A stretch of DNA of 40,614 nt, from the NCBI GenBank assembly GCA_000969725.1, contig JXSR01S016169.1; one strand, 5' to 3'. Below, one piece after another: positions 11,091 to 22,218 of this stretch. The DNA is from Ophiothrix spiculata (taxonomy: Eukaryota > Echinodermata > Ophiuroidea > Amphilepidida > Ophiotrichidae). The notes below the pieces were generated by a model. It was given only the letters and a program-made list of their open reading frames with translations. It was not told where the DNA came from and searched no databases. The translations under genes and the position numbers were made by a program. How positions within the stretch are numbered: position 1 is the stretch's first letter; every line of letters begins with the position of its first letter.

Positions 11091-14000
11091 GTATGATGAT
11101 ATGTTACACATAAAGTCATCACTTTTTTCTTTAAATTTCTGATATTTCTTGAATACAGTGGGGAACCATTTGTGACGCGTTACATCAAAAGGTACAACTT
11201 TTCGGCAAATCACGATTCTGAGCTACAGGCGTTTGAAGTTGAAAATAAGTGGTAAATGGTCCAGAGGTCGTTTTTTAGATATTGTAAAAAATGAGATCCT
11301 TAAAGTGTGTATTTTCAGTGAATGAACTTGTTTTCTGGAAGAATACAGTCTAAATGTGAAAAAAATCTAGTTGTTTTTGACCAAGTTAGATCACATTTTT
11401 GCTGAAAATGTCTGTGGGACCGTCACTTGAGTACCAGATATGACCAATTTGCACGACAAATATCAATGCGTTGAGATAATTTCCTCTAGCAAATTTGGTA
11501 TCGCCGTCTTTGTCACAGTCACAAAAGTATATGGGCGAAATTTTGTCAATCGGGCAAGTAAAAGTGCTGTGTGCAATGGTGTTTTGGAATGGTTCCATTG
11601 AAAACCAGCAATATCTTAAGTTTATTGTCTTGATTTTTCAAACGTGTTTTTCTCCGAAGTGTATTTTAAAATCCGTCAACGTTGTCATTCTTTGTTTTGT
11701 CATAGCATGGTAACTGAATGCCTGATGCCTGTTTATTTTAGTATCATTTTAATGATGTTAAAACAAGCTTTCCATTCAAGCAAAAAACTCAATTGTGATT
11801 TTTGGACCAAAGATGAACCTTTTGGTGTAACATGTCACATTTAGAACTATCAGTATATTTGTTAGATCCTTACCACCTTACATAGAGTTTGTAACTCTAC
11901 ATGACTTAATAGATATTACGTCTAGGTATTACGGGGCATAATAGCCTCAAAAATGATATTGTTTTGGTGAAATTTGAATGAATATTAATTTTGCATGGAC
12001 ATTTCAGCATTTTGCATGATGTTGTGCACGTTGCTGCAACTAAAAGAAACTTGAATGAAATAATATACTGCAGTCACTTATTTATCTGAAGCATGGCCAT
12101 ATATTGAGCAATGATATTTCTACCGAAACATAACCAAAAACTTTAAAAACTCGCAAGGTGTTTGCATCCGCATCCCAAACTGGCCATGTTCTTGTATCTA
12201 ATATAGCCATTTGTTGATGTTTATGGCTTTGTATTAGAATAAATGACTCCTTGAGTTTCTGATTTTGTTATACACGTCATTTGTGCTATTCCATCATGCA
12301 ACAGTTTTGAAGAGCAATTTGGTGAATATAAGGAATGAGTAAATCAAATACTTGAACTTACTTTTGCAACCATAACCAATGGTCTTCAACAGGCATCTGA
12401 TTCCTGGGGTTGGTCATGTGACAGACGGCTAGTGACGTCACTAAGTGCCTGGTCCCACACGTGAGATAAACAGAAGGACCTCTTTCTTATTGAGGGTCGG
12501 GTTCTCAATCCTTTCCCATATGGATTTCTTAATTCGATTAGGAATCTGATGCCTGTTGAAGACCATTGGTAATTGTCGAAACGTCATATAGTAGCAAAAA
12601 CAGGTTCCGGGATTTGATTAATTCAATCCTTATATTTATTACAACTGGATGAATGAGAACATACATCTTCAGTTAGGTGAATGATTGGGTTTTTTATCAA
12701 TCGGTTTCCTTGCCAACTTTGGATATTTTGAAACATAGATTATGTATGAAGCTTAAATAGATGAGCAGAATTTTTTATCCCTATTTTTATCGACCTATAT
12801 GATGATACTATATCAGTTTTGGAAAAGTTATAATTTCTTTACGTGTATGAATTCCTTTACTGTTGCGTAAAGAAATTCATTCACTTTTAACTTTGAATCA
12901 AGTTTTTGAGCAACCTGTGAAAATCGGAGAACATTTAATGCATTTTCATATTGATTGGGTCCAATTCTATAAATTCAGCTGGGAAATTTTGAATTCCATC
13001 TGCCAAAAATTTTAGCAAATTTTTCAAAAATCAGAAAATTTTTGGTAGATAGAATTTAAAATTTCATTATTAAAATTTTAGAATAGGTCCCATTCAATAT
13101 GAAAATGCTTTAAAATGTTCTCCAATTTTCACAGGTTGCTCCAAAATTTGATTCAAAGTTAAGAATGAATGAATTCTTTTATGTTACAGTAAAGCAATTC
13201 ATACAACGTAAAGGAATTACGACATTTCCCCGAACTGATATGCAGTTCTGTATTTTACATTCTATACACTTTGTATGAATCTAACTTGGTGAAATATCCG
13301 TCTATTACTCGGTATTCCAGGGGGTGTCAGATGCGATACATGAACTGATAACCCCTAAATATCACCCCTTGGTTCTTAGTATGATTAACTATTTTATGTT
13401 CCAGAGAGTGGTGTTAAGCATGATGATTGGAACTGATAATCATTATAGTCTCCAACTTTATTTTATTTTTAACTGGCTTTTATTTGTCATGGATGACATA
13501 TTAATCATTTCAAAGCTAGCAAAGAAGGAATGTTGATGATAACAATAAATATAGCTAGCACAAGTTTTCATGGTATAATTATCATGAGTTTCATGATTTT
13601 TATTCAATTCATTTGTTAGTAACAGTTATCTCAAAACTTTGTGAAACACAGGTCATCCTCTCGAGTTTCATGCTGTGAAGGATCATCAGACAAAACTACT
13701 TAAAGACTAGATAGAATTTAGTTTATTTACTAATAAAAATGATATATTAAAATCAAGGAATTCAAAAAGGGGATTGCCTTGTCAACTGTGGTTATATGAA
13801 TTCAAAATGAGCGGGCTAGTTGGATACACTTCTAATTAGCAATGTTCTCAACAGTTTTCTTGCATGGTCCCCGGGGCATGGTCATTATTGATGGTTAAAA
13901 ATATGGCAAAATTCAAGTGCCTTATAATTAGCTGGAAGTACTTAAATTAATCGGTTTAATCAAAATTCTTACTCCCATTTGGAGAACTTTTCCAAAATCT

Positions 14001-17000
14001 TTCACCGGGAGAGTTAAATTTTCAAAACATGCACAACTGTGTTAGTAATGAACAATTTTGACCAAATTTTTAACAAAGGCTAAACCGATATTAAATTTAA
14101 GTGACTGAATTAGCCTTTTATTTCGAATTCATACCTTGTAGACTCTTTTCCAAAATCTTCCTCAAGGACAGAATAGACAAGTGGACCGATGACATTAATT
14201 GTTACTGTTTTGCCCACCAGCATGCACACCCATCATTCAAGAACTAAATTGAATGTTTTGAAAATTCCCGTCACGGTTGAATGATCGCATAGAAAGACAC
14301 GGTAATGCAGAAGTTTTAAAAGCACTTTTCCTGAACAAAGCAAGCTGTGCGTGCATACTGCGGGCAAAACTAGTAACAAAAGTCAACGAGTTTAACTTTG
14401 TTAAATTAATTAGCCCAATGCCTGTCCTTTCTTTTTTGAATTCCTTGACCCCTACATTAATCACATCCATAGTATTTATATATCTATTATAACCCATTGG
14501 TGGATTTTTCCCTGTAACTTTCCATCAGGCTGCCGAAGTCAGGAGTAGCATGAGCGGATCCGGTCCTTTTGCACGGGTGTGTGAGCTTTTAACAAACCAT
14601 TATATGTATATTGTGTGGCTTTTCTTATCATTAGTTGTGTGCATGTGTGGTGTTTGCTGCATTTTTTTTCCGGAGTAACTTTAGAATAGATCTCTCACCC
14701 TTATCTGATAATCCTAATCCTAACCTGGGTTCCTGCCCTAACCTTAACCTCCTAACCCTAATTCTAACCTAACCCTAACCCCAATGATTTTGGTGCTCAG
14801 TCTGTTCTAAAGTTACCCTTTTTCCCAACTATCTCATTTTTTTTGTTTGGAGTGGTATAACTATCCTTGCATGGCATAAATGTATTCTTTTGGCAAGGGA
14901 ATGGGAATGCTCATAGCAGGAGGAATAATCTCATTAGAAGATCACCAGCGCAATAATCTTTAGACCCATCAATATTGGAATTCACAAAAACTACAATTCA
15001 TAGAACATACATATTCAGTAGAACGGTTTAACCATGCTTTGTCTGCTCCACATTTTGTCTGCTAATACTGGGGCAATCTATAGTGTAGGTCTCCAAGATC
15101 CAGATCTGAGATCTGCATCTCCGTAGACCGTTTACACGTACGGATTTGGATCACCCGTGTAGCCACAGTCAACTGCAAAGCAGCTTACGGAGATGCGCAT
15201 TCATCTGGATTTGCACTCCCATGTACATTGTCCTACTGAAACCATTCTTGAATTAAGTGAAACATAAGTTAGGGTTACTGCGCAAACTGTGGAGTGGATA
15301 AAACAACAGCTGGCAAAACAAGGGCATGCTAATTGGGTTTGCAGCATGAGATAAGAATTCCTGATTTCTTTTCTCACGAAGTTAGGGCTAAGAGTAAAAT
15401 GTACAATTGTGTAGGGAGTGGCCATATTTCTCTTTCTCTTTTTCTTGCTATCTTTTCTATTTTCGGCATCTTTTCAAAGATGCATTGGCCAGCATGCATT
15501 GATTAGCCATTTCTGGCTATTCAGGTTGGTACTTTTGTATGAGCTTGGAAGAGACCATGAGTTCATCATGGATCTAATTGCATGTGTCTGTCGCGGACCA
15601 ACCGAGGTAAACAAACAAACAAACAATAAGATATCACAATTCATACATGGTGATCTCGAAGGGTTCTTATTTATCGATATCACTACTTTTTTAGTTGGCA
15701 CTTGGGTTACTTTTTGTTGATGCATATACTTTACAAACATATTTGCAGTAGATTACACAGCATCTGCGCATTAATGTTGCAATTTTTGCATCTATACTGT
15801 CCAATGCATGCATGATTGCTTGACAAATTTGAAGCAAACGAAAAGGTAGCCAACTTCATGTGGCGAAAATGTAAAGCAATAAAATATGACAAATGCTCAT
15901 AATAAGCAGCAAATTCCTATTTTATTGTTCATTCACTGGCAACATGGTAATTATTAAGTTAAATATGATTTCAATACAATATCTGTAGTGCAAAGGCTTT
16001 GCCATGTTGCATAATGAAAGTTTTGTATAATTATTTGTGCATTCTAAATTTTTAAAGTGATCAGCAATTTCATACGTTGATATGTGCCGATGCCCAAATA
16101 CACCTCCTGCTCCTAATTGAGCACTTTAAAATGAGCATCGATAGATGTCGAGGAACCCTGATGGTGCATTAAGAGTCCAGCGATTTCTTCAACAGCAGCA
16201 TCGCTCGATGCGTAGTCTTGGTAATTTAAAAGCACACATCTCATGGTGTATGTAAAGACCGCGTACCGAGTGATGTTGCAGTGATTAAATCGCCGTAATC
16301 TGATTGATGTTGTAGTGATGAAATCGCCGGACTCTGAACGCACCATTTATGCACCACACAATGGCAACCATCAGCAATATAGTTTATTACGAATATTGAG
16401 AATTTGAAGCAAGGCTTTTAATCCACACTACAAGCAATGCACTGCATCACATGCAGAGTAAGTTTTGGCCTGTAATGTTGTTGGCATTCTTGCTTATAAT
16501 GGCTATCATTCATGTTTTCTTTTCATGGTCCTAAATTATTTGTTTAAATTGCAGTTTGGTCTGCTTTGTATCTTATTTGTTTGTATCATTTGCTCTATAC
16601 TTTAATCATTACTAAATAGGCAAAAATTGTTGATCGTTTCTTTATCCATGAGCAAAGATAATCCCGCTCACAGTCACACCAAGATATACACATAAATTAC
16701 ATCTAATGCAGCTGTGAGCTGTTCAGCTACGCATGTGCGTTTCTGTACCAATTCACAATGTTAATACTTCTGCCTATTTAGTATTGATCATAGTGTAGTA
16801 TAACTGGTCGTGGGTGCTTAAACTTTCTCTACTCTTCACATTATGCATTTTCATTTTTTGTGATTTGGCGTTTCTAATGAAACCTGTCTCCCTCTGCTGT
16901 ATCTCTAATGTTTTTTCTGGTAACATGGTTTCAGTCGCATTCTCATATCCCCAAAATGAAGTAGCTGTTTGTGATTTTTTTACACCAATTCCATGTGTCG

Positions 17001-19831
17001 CTAAAGTTTTCTTTCCTGATGGCTGCATTATTTTTCTCTGAAATGTTGTACTATATGTTTTACAATTTTTGTTCATTACGTTTGTATAATTAATAAGAAC
17101 TTATTGATGTAATATTTGTATGTGTGAACTTTTCCAATCTGTAAGTTCTGTTGAAAGGAACAGGTTGGTGTGAATCTAATTGTTCTAATAAAGTAACTAC
17201 TCTTATGGTTATGATATATCAAGGAATTGTTTTTGAAAATGTAATAACTGTGTGTAAAATCTATAATATGATTGGTTTTATATTTAGGTCTGAAGTGTTT
17301 TTAAGTGATGTGCCGTGTTGTAACTTTTGTGCATTTATAGTGTAGCAGAGGTCCAAAACTCTTTTCTTTCCTCCCCCCCCCCTTTTTTTTTGGGGGGGGG
17401 GGGCTGTAAAGGCTGTTTCTGCTTAAAGTTACTTGCAGAGAAATGCATCCACTATGGTCTTTTCAGCAATTGTAGCAAAAAGCAGCATGTTGTTTTTTTC
17501 TTTTAAGCTTGTTTGGTCTAATAACAGAGTGGGACTCTAACTGTTTTAGCATTTTATACTAGTTTACAGCAGACCATACAAATAAAACGTGTATTTCCAC
17601 CATCTAGAATAGAAAAGCACTGCCTTGTGTACATTTGAAAAATCAGCTTCCACAATGCACTGCTTTCAGTTGCTAAAGCTGCTCATCATTTAGCTTCCTT
17701 GAAGTGCATTAAATTTAAATACATTTTTTTTTATCACTTCATATGACTGGTACACATTTTTCACATTTTGGGCTTCACTAATTAAACAATGGCCATATCA
17801 CCTTATCAAAGTTTGAAGTGCCAATGTATGAAGTAAATAACTCTTTAACCCTATTATAATGGGTCTATAATAAAATACAAGTTTCAACTGAACAATTTAA
17901 CCAATTTCACACAGTTGATCAAAACCCAATATAAGTACAAACATTTTTTGAGTAAATTTTAACTACAGATGATGCTTTAATTCATCAAAACGAATTTAAG
18001 GATTACAAGAAGTATGTTGTGTACAACTGAAATCATGTAAAGAACATTTTACCATTTTCAGCACAAATTTAATAACAAAACCAATTTGAAATAGGTAAAG
18101 AGCCTAATTTTTGCACACAAATCTTGAATTTCTGTTAATGGACTGTTTGAAATTATTATACTTTCAACCAAGTTACATACATTTTGAAAAGGAATCGAAA
18201 ACGTGACAATGCAACAACAAATTCATTTATTTGTATTGATTTTGATGTAAAATACCAAATTTTGGTAAAAATAAATTAATGTTCACTTAAAACAAATTGT
18301 TCAGTCCTCGGAAAACCCTCTGCACCACAGTTCAGTCCTTAGCTACATAACCCAGATTTGCAGTGTTATTGTATTATAAAAAACACATTGTGATTTTCAC
18401 TGAATTGACACATTATTTTCTTGCTCCTCTTATCATAGGCCTTGAAGATTCTGAAGAACTCTGACCTAAAACCGTACTTCATATTTGTGTGTCCACCTCA
18501 ACTAGACAGACTAAGACAGCAGAGGACAGAGGCAGGAGAATTGTTAAAGGTACAATTGTAATATATTTTAGAGACAAGACACTGTTGAATTTTATGCTTT
18601 TTATTTATTAAGTTTTAAACTACAGAATCATTAGTTAACTTTTTTCAAAAGCTGAAGCTTCAATTGTTTTGTTATTTCTTATGGCAATGCTGCACTACAT
18701 TGAAGCAGTGACATATCCAAGAGTTTGATATTTGAAAGGAAACAATTTTTAGTACAACTGACATGCAAGACTTTACAGGCCAGAATGTTTTAATGTAGCC
18801 TTTGAAAAATGGCATAAAAAAACAAGGTCTTGCAAATGCACAGACAGCTTATTTTAAATTTTAGTGTCTTTATTTCATGCTTATATTGGTTATCGGACAA
18901 TTTATTTACAAAGTAGGATATTGGGAAAATAAAGGTCGACTCAACACCAACAGGTGGATGCCCCTCCAGCTTCCCCTTCCCCAGGCTACGCCACTGATTA
19001 GCCTCTTAATTTCATTCATTCACAGCTACAGGCTGTGTAATTCAGCATGTCCATATACGTGCTCAGCATGGAATACAAGATACAACTAGGTTTTGTTTGT
19101 ATCACATTAAGAATCTTGTATCACCTTTTAAATTTCATTCATTAAAGAATGAGCGATCTTGGACCCCATATGAAATCAGCTTCATTAGAGGCTTTCTTGG
19201 TATATCCTTAGCTATAAGCCTAACAAATACTTTCTGAAATTGATGTACTCAATGTGTACGTCAGGGACTCTCAACTTGCGGCGTGCCAAATCTGGCGCTT
19301 TGACAAATACTGACTGGCTTTTGACACTCTCTAAAAACAAAGAAATACATTAGAAATACACTGAGAAATAACTTCAAATAAGCATGTTTAGCACTTCCCC
19401 TACATTTTCTCATTTTTGTGGCATATTATGAGGACTAGTTGAGAACCTCTGGTCTACGTTGTGATAAAATATAGCATGTGATTCTCAAGAATGCCATTGA
19501 ATGTTTCCATGTAAATTTATCATTAATAGGACATGCATGCATGGTTGTAGTTAAAGAAAGACAAATTTTACATCTTTGAATTATTGTAACAACTTTGACA
19601 TTAAAAACCAGTAACACATTTTGATATCATTTGTCTTCTCTTCTTTTTTTTCAGGAAGAGGAACTGCGTGAGATTATCGAAACTGGCCGAACAATGGAAG
19701 ACGTGTATGGTCACTACTTTGACTATGTCATTATCCACTACGATCATGATAGGGCATTTGCAGAACTAACCGATGAAATCAACAGAATACAAACAGAGCC
19801 ATCATGGGTACCAACGTCATGGTTACGCTGA
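10888..19831 (+). CDS. PALS1: PALS1 / MPP5 (Stardust-type MAGUK), C-terminal exons
   Basis: Three exons (10888-11090, 18439-18549, 19655-19831) join in frame to give about 163 residues of a MAGUK guanylate-kinase-like domain. It begins just after the nucleotide-binding start of the domain (HTSRPKREHETDGIDYHF) and runs to the stop. Landmarks are EHGEFEKSIYGTSLESI, GKICILNLHPQ, NSDLKPYFIFVCPP, EEELREIIE and the C-terminus EPSWVPTSWLR. From memory these resemble vertebrate PALS1 (EHGEFEKNLYGTS, NSDLKPYIIFIAPP, EPQWVPSTWLR) and Drosophila Stardust (LNLHPQ) better than other MPP proteins. PALS1 is a cytoplasmic scaffold at apical junctions that links Crumbs to PATJ; its GUK domain is a protein-binding module, not an active kinase. 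The upstream L27, PDZ and SH3 exons are not in the window, which implies an intron longer than 10.8 kb or exons I missed. Confidence 0.9.
11166..11842. mobile_element. Non-autonomous DNA element, ~675 bp, in PALS1 intron
   Basis: The left end (ATTTGTGACGCGTTACATCA then AAAGGT) and the right end (ACCTTTTGGTGTAACATGTC then ACATTT) are inverted, about 30 bp with mismatches. The interior has only short overlapping frames on both strands (for example 11598-11386 minus), none of which I recognise. Superfamily not assigned. Confidence 0.55.
12323..12639. mobile_element. Fold-back element with a degenerate hammerhead-like motif
   Basis: Arms of about 95 bp: the left arm contains CCAATGGTCTTCAACAGGCA and the right arm TGCCTGTTGAAGACCATTGG, with the match extending outward to GAATATAAGGA on the left and TCCTTATATTTA on the right. 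The loop (about 12410-12540) contains GTGACGTCAC. In the right arm CTGTTGA (12554-12560) is followed 18 nt later by GAAAC (12579-12583) and GTC, a spacing and order like a hammerhead ribozyme core. Lies in the PALS1 intron. Confidence 0.65.
12809..13243. mobile_element. Palindromic MITE family P, copy 1
   Basis: A fold-back of about 435 bp. Both ends carry ATATCAGTT followed by TAATTTCTTTACG-type sequence, and the arms run inward through GAGCAACCTGTGAAAATC and GCATTTTCATATTGA to an AT-rich centre (AAATTTTTCAAAAATC). A second member lies at 22219-22686. No coding capacity. Located in the PALS1 intron. Confidence 0.85.
14529..14576 (+). CDS. Possible 48-nt cassette exon of PALS1
   Basis: A pyrimidine-rich acceptor (TTTCCCTGTAACTTTCCATCAG) ends at 14528 and a GTGTGTGAG donor starts at 14577. 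The 48 nt between are GC-richer than the surroundings, open, and phase 0 at both ends, so they could be spliced between the HPQ-ending exon and the ALK-starting exon without changing frame. They would add AAEVRSSMSGSGPFAR to the GUK domain. I know of no such insert in other PALS1 proteins, so this rests only on splice sites and phase. The donor is weak. Confidence 0.3.
14672..14818. mobile_element. Small MITE enclosing telomere-like CCCTAA repeats
   Basis: Terminal inverted repeats of about 18 bp (GAGTAACTTTAGAATAGA at 14673, TCTGTTCTAAAGTTACCC ending at 14818) enclose a C-rich strand with about ten variants of CCCTAA or CCTAAC (14707-14785). The repeats are irregular, so this is an interstitial telomere-like array carried inside a mobile hairpin and not a telomere. 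Confidence 0.65.
15085..15215. repeat. Imperfect inverted repeat, possible decayed MITE
   Basis: The left part around GATCCAGATCTGAGATCTGC and GCATCTCCGTA is mirrored imperfectly by TACGGAGATGCGCATTCATC and TGGATTTG on the right. Mismatches and gaps are frequent, so the call is tentative. Confidence 0.35.
16161..16347. mobile_element. MITE with AGAGTCC-AGCGATTTC ends
   Basis: The left end GGTGCATTAAGAGTCCAGCG (then ATTTC) is matched by the right end GAAATCGCCGGACTCTGAAC (then GCACC) in inverted orientation. Next to the right arm a GTGATGTTGCAGTGAT-type segment is repeated directly, followed each time by AAATCGCCG. Intronic. Confidence 0.55.
17373..17403. repeat. C10-T9-G12 tract
   Basis: Ten C, nine T and twelve G in a row. 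The C and G runs can pair around a T loop, and the run lengths are probably unstable and error-prone in sequencing. Intronic. Confidence 0.9.
17410..18420. other. PALS1 intron, nothing recognised
   Basis: AT-rich intronic sequence directly upstream of the exon at 18439. No repeat structure or extra exon seen. Confidence 0.5.
18439..18549 (+). CDS. PALS1: PALS1 exon (GUK domain, middle)
   Basis: The acceptor CTCTTATCATAG ends at 18438 and the donor GTACAA starts at 18550. The exon is 111 nt, 37 whole codons, phase 0 at both ends. It encodes ALKILKNSDLKPYFIFVCPP and then LDRLRQQRTEAGELLK, the lid-to-core part of the GUK fold. Confidence 0.92.
19262..19451. mobile_element. hAT-type MITE, 190 bp
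   Basis: The ends CAGGGACTCTCAACT and (reverse strand) CAGAGGTTCTCAACT are flanked by 8-bp direct repeats GTGTACGT (19254-19261) and GTCTACGT (19452-19459) with one mismatch. The end sequence and 8-bp target repeat are hAT hallmarks. It lies in the last PALS1 intron, about 200 bp before the final exon. Confidence 0.85.
19655..19831 (+). CDS. PALS1: PALS1 terminal coding exon
   Basis: A pyrimidine-rich acceptor (TTCTTTTTTTTCAG) precedes 19655. The exon holds 58 codons plus TGA at 19829-19831 and encodes EEELREIIETGRTMEDVYGH, then YFDYVIIHYDHDRAFAELTD and the family C-terminus EPSWVPTSWLR. Confidence 0.95.
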   Translation, partial: EEELREIIETGRTMEDVYGHYFDYVIIHYDHDRAFAELTDEINRIQTEPSWVPTSWLR

Positions 19832-21730
19832 CCTATGACCTCCACACAGGAATCTATATAGTCGCATTGATCAATTGTCCAGTAAAGAAGATCTGTTTTA
19901 TATTATTGAATGAAATATCATTGGCTGTGCCAACCTACCATTCCTCAACAAGGAGGATCCATTTTATTATGCACATGTTCGATCCATTGAATCAAATGCT
20001 TTTTACAAACTGGGGATGAGTACTACAATGGATCTTCCAGACAGCAGTATTTTATGATTATCGAAGTATTGTACATCTCAAAAGCACGTGAAATTATTAC
20101 ACAAGCACATGACTGCACTCTTATAGATACTTTATTGCAGCTTTGTTACCAAAAGTGAATCATATTAAGTGTTTATATTAGCACAAAAGCATATGGCTGG
20201 ATTAGTAGCAAATTGGTCGGCCTTCTACGGTATCATGGTATATGTTTTGCATATTTTGATAAACCTACAGGGACTATTTTCAGAAGTGTTGGACCAATTT
20301 GGCGAAGTCTAGCCTTGTGGTACAATTAGAGGTCAGAAATAAGTCTTCGGTGTCGTGAGTTGATGCAGAACTCTTACTCAAGCTATGTGTGATGCAACAA
20401 ACCGTGAGTAGCAGTGCAGATCGCCCGATGAACTCTGGACACCTGGGATGATGATAGAAACATAACATTTGTAATATCTGGTTGAAAAAAATGTGTCTAT
20501 TAATACTCACCAGGAGGTTTTGCATGAACCAATTACACACGAATACTCTCAACCTGAATTGCAATTTAGTTATGCTAAATGGTATAGGCAAGTTTATATA
20601 CCTCGTATATAGATTCCTGTCCTCTGATTGGTTAAAAGTGAGGGCCTGGATTTCACTAGGCCCTATAAATTTACTATGCCCGGGGCATATTTTTCACTAG
20701 GCCCGCTCGATGTATTTTGCGTCCTGTAACTTTTAACCAACCAGAGGGGAAAAATCTATATATTCGATATATAAAACGAATATTGACTGCTTTTTGTTCG
20801 GGGTATGGTTAAAATTATTTGATCACCTCGGGAAAATAATTTAAACCATGCCCCTCAAAGCAGTCAATATTTGTATAATGGTATCTCCCTTAAAATCTGT
20901 GAGGTCAAGGAAATCATTTTGAAGACTTGCTCATTGCAACAAATATGTAGGTATCAAATGACGTTGCTGTTCATGCTGTATGAAACAAAAAAGGACTGCT
21001 TTTCAAGTTAGTTGCAGCTGCACTTGGTATTGTGACAGACCTTTCCAGGTTGACTGTATTCAACCATCCGTGATCAGCCAAAATGACAGGGTACTTTAGG
21101 CTTTATGTCCAAAGATATTCCCTCATGTGAGAGACCTTTGCTCACACTTTAAATTCCCACCAACTCCAGAAAACACTTCTATCCAACTTGAGATAAGTGA
21201 ACTAAAGGCTCTAACGAAATGTCAACTCGCTCTTGTCCATTTCAGTATTTGCGGACAGCAATGGCCATTCACTCTTCATTTGAGTTTGAGCGAATGTCGC
21301 AAGTGAATGTCTCTCGGGTGAGAGAATTTCTTTGGATGCATAGGCTAATTGATACTGTTATGGGATGATCTTACTGAGGAAAGGTGTTACTGCACAGTCA
21401 GTGATAAAGCTGCACAGTCTGTGATAAAGCTGCACAGTCAATCGTACATTATTGATGGCAGTTGCTTATTTGCAGAGAGCAGACATTAGGGAGTTTGCCA
21501 GTTAAGAAAAAAAAAATTGCTCAGCAACAAATGTGTCGAACTGCATCGCAAATCCGAAATGCAAAATGGTGATCATCAGCTGTAACTATACACTACAAAG
21601 CAAGTCATATATCTTATAGACAATGAAAACAAAAATCCACGTTATGGGTTGCATTTACAAACAGTGGGGCCCTGCACCCGGGTTTACTGTTTACATTGTC
21701 CAATAAATTTTTGAGTTGCTTATAGTCCAG
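19832..21730 (+). other. Probable PALS1 3' untranslated region
   Basis: Sequence following the PALS1 stop. The first AATAAA I noticed on the plus strand is at 21702-21707, followed by a GT/T-rich stretch, so the transcript could end near 21730. Other AATAAA motifs occur further on (for example about 25459), so a longer 3' UTR is possible. Three tandem copies of a GTGATAAAGCTGCACAGTC-like unit (about 21383-21440) and a double-hairpin element (20590-20880) lie within it. Confidence 0.4.
20590..20880. mobile_element. Double-hairpin element downstream of PALS1
   Basis: Two adjacent inverted repeats. The first (20593-20775) pairs TATATAGATTCCTGTCCTCT and GATTGGTTAAAAG with CTTTTAACCAACC and AGAGGGGAAAAATCTATATA. 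The second (20778-20873) pairs AATATTGACTGCTTT plus GGGGTATGGTTAAAATTATT with its inverted copy ending CAAAGCAGTCAATATT. If transcribed with the 3' UTR it would fold into two long stems. Origin is probably a composite MITE. Confidence 0.65.
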
Positions 21731-21787
21731 TGTAGATCTTATTGTAGGGTACAGACCATTCACTAGGTAGCACAACACTCAAGTTTT

Positions 21788-21949
21788 TATGAGGGGTGTT
21801 CGATAAGTTTGTGGCACAAGGTGGGTTGAGGACTTGAAACTTTCCATATATTCATAATTCAGTCAAAAAGTACATAACCAATCAATTAGAATGGCATAGC
21901 TTAACTTTTACATGTACCTCATGTCAAACTTTTTGAATACCCCTCTTAT
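21788..21949. mobile_element. mariner-like MITE
   Basis: The ends TGAGGGGTGTTCGATAAGTT and (reverse strand) AGAGGGGTATTCAAAAAGTT are flanked by TA on both sides. A GGGGTGTTC-type end with a TA target is typical of Tc1/mariner elements. Only about 160 bp, with no transposase. Confidence 0.7.
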
Positions 21950-22218
21950 ATTTATCAAGTTCACTTAATCACAAGTTGTACAGGGGCATCTTTTGTGTGT
22001 GTTTACTTCTGAACAACCTGTACACAGACTCCAAAGTCTTCCATTGTCACTTTTGTCCTTGATTTTGCCAAGTGTCTGTATAATTAGTGCCTCATTTTTT
22101 GTATGTGCCATGTTCGATTCCCTGTGCCCTTTTGTCTTTTTTGCACTCTGTATACTTGCATTGTATCGTGCCGTTGTTTTTATATGATGAATTGTAAATG
22201 GTATGCTTATGTATGCTA

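Noticed and set aside
13630-13700. A third hammerhead-like pair, CTGATGA and GAAAC on the minus strand
   Set aside because: The stretch between the boxes cannot form a convincing stem II, and no GTC-type cleavage site follows at a suitable distance.
15418-15720. 100-codon plus-strand frame with a hydrophobic N-terminus
   Set aside because: Low-complexity pyrimidine-rich DNA gives Phe/Leu runs; no homology, overlaps a frame on the other strand, and lies deep in a PALS1 intron.
16774-17076. Overlapping 100- and 75-codon frames on opposite strands
   Set aside because: No recognisable motif in either, intronic position, and composition-driven openness.
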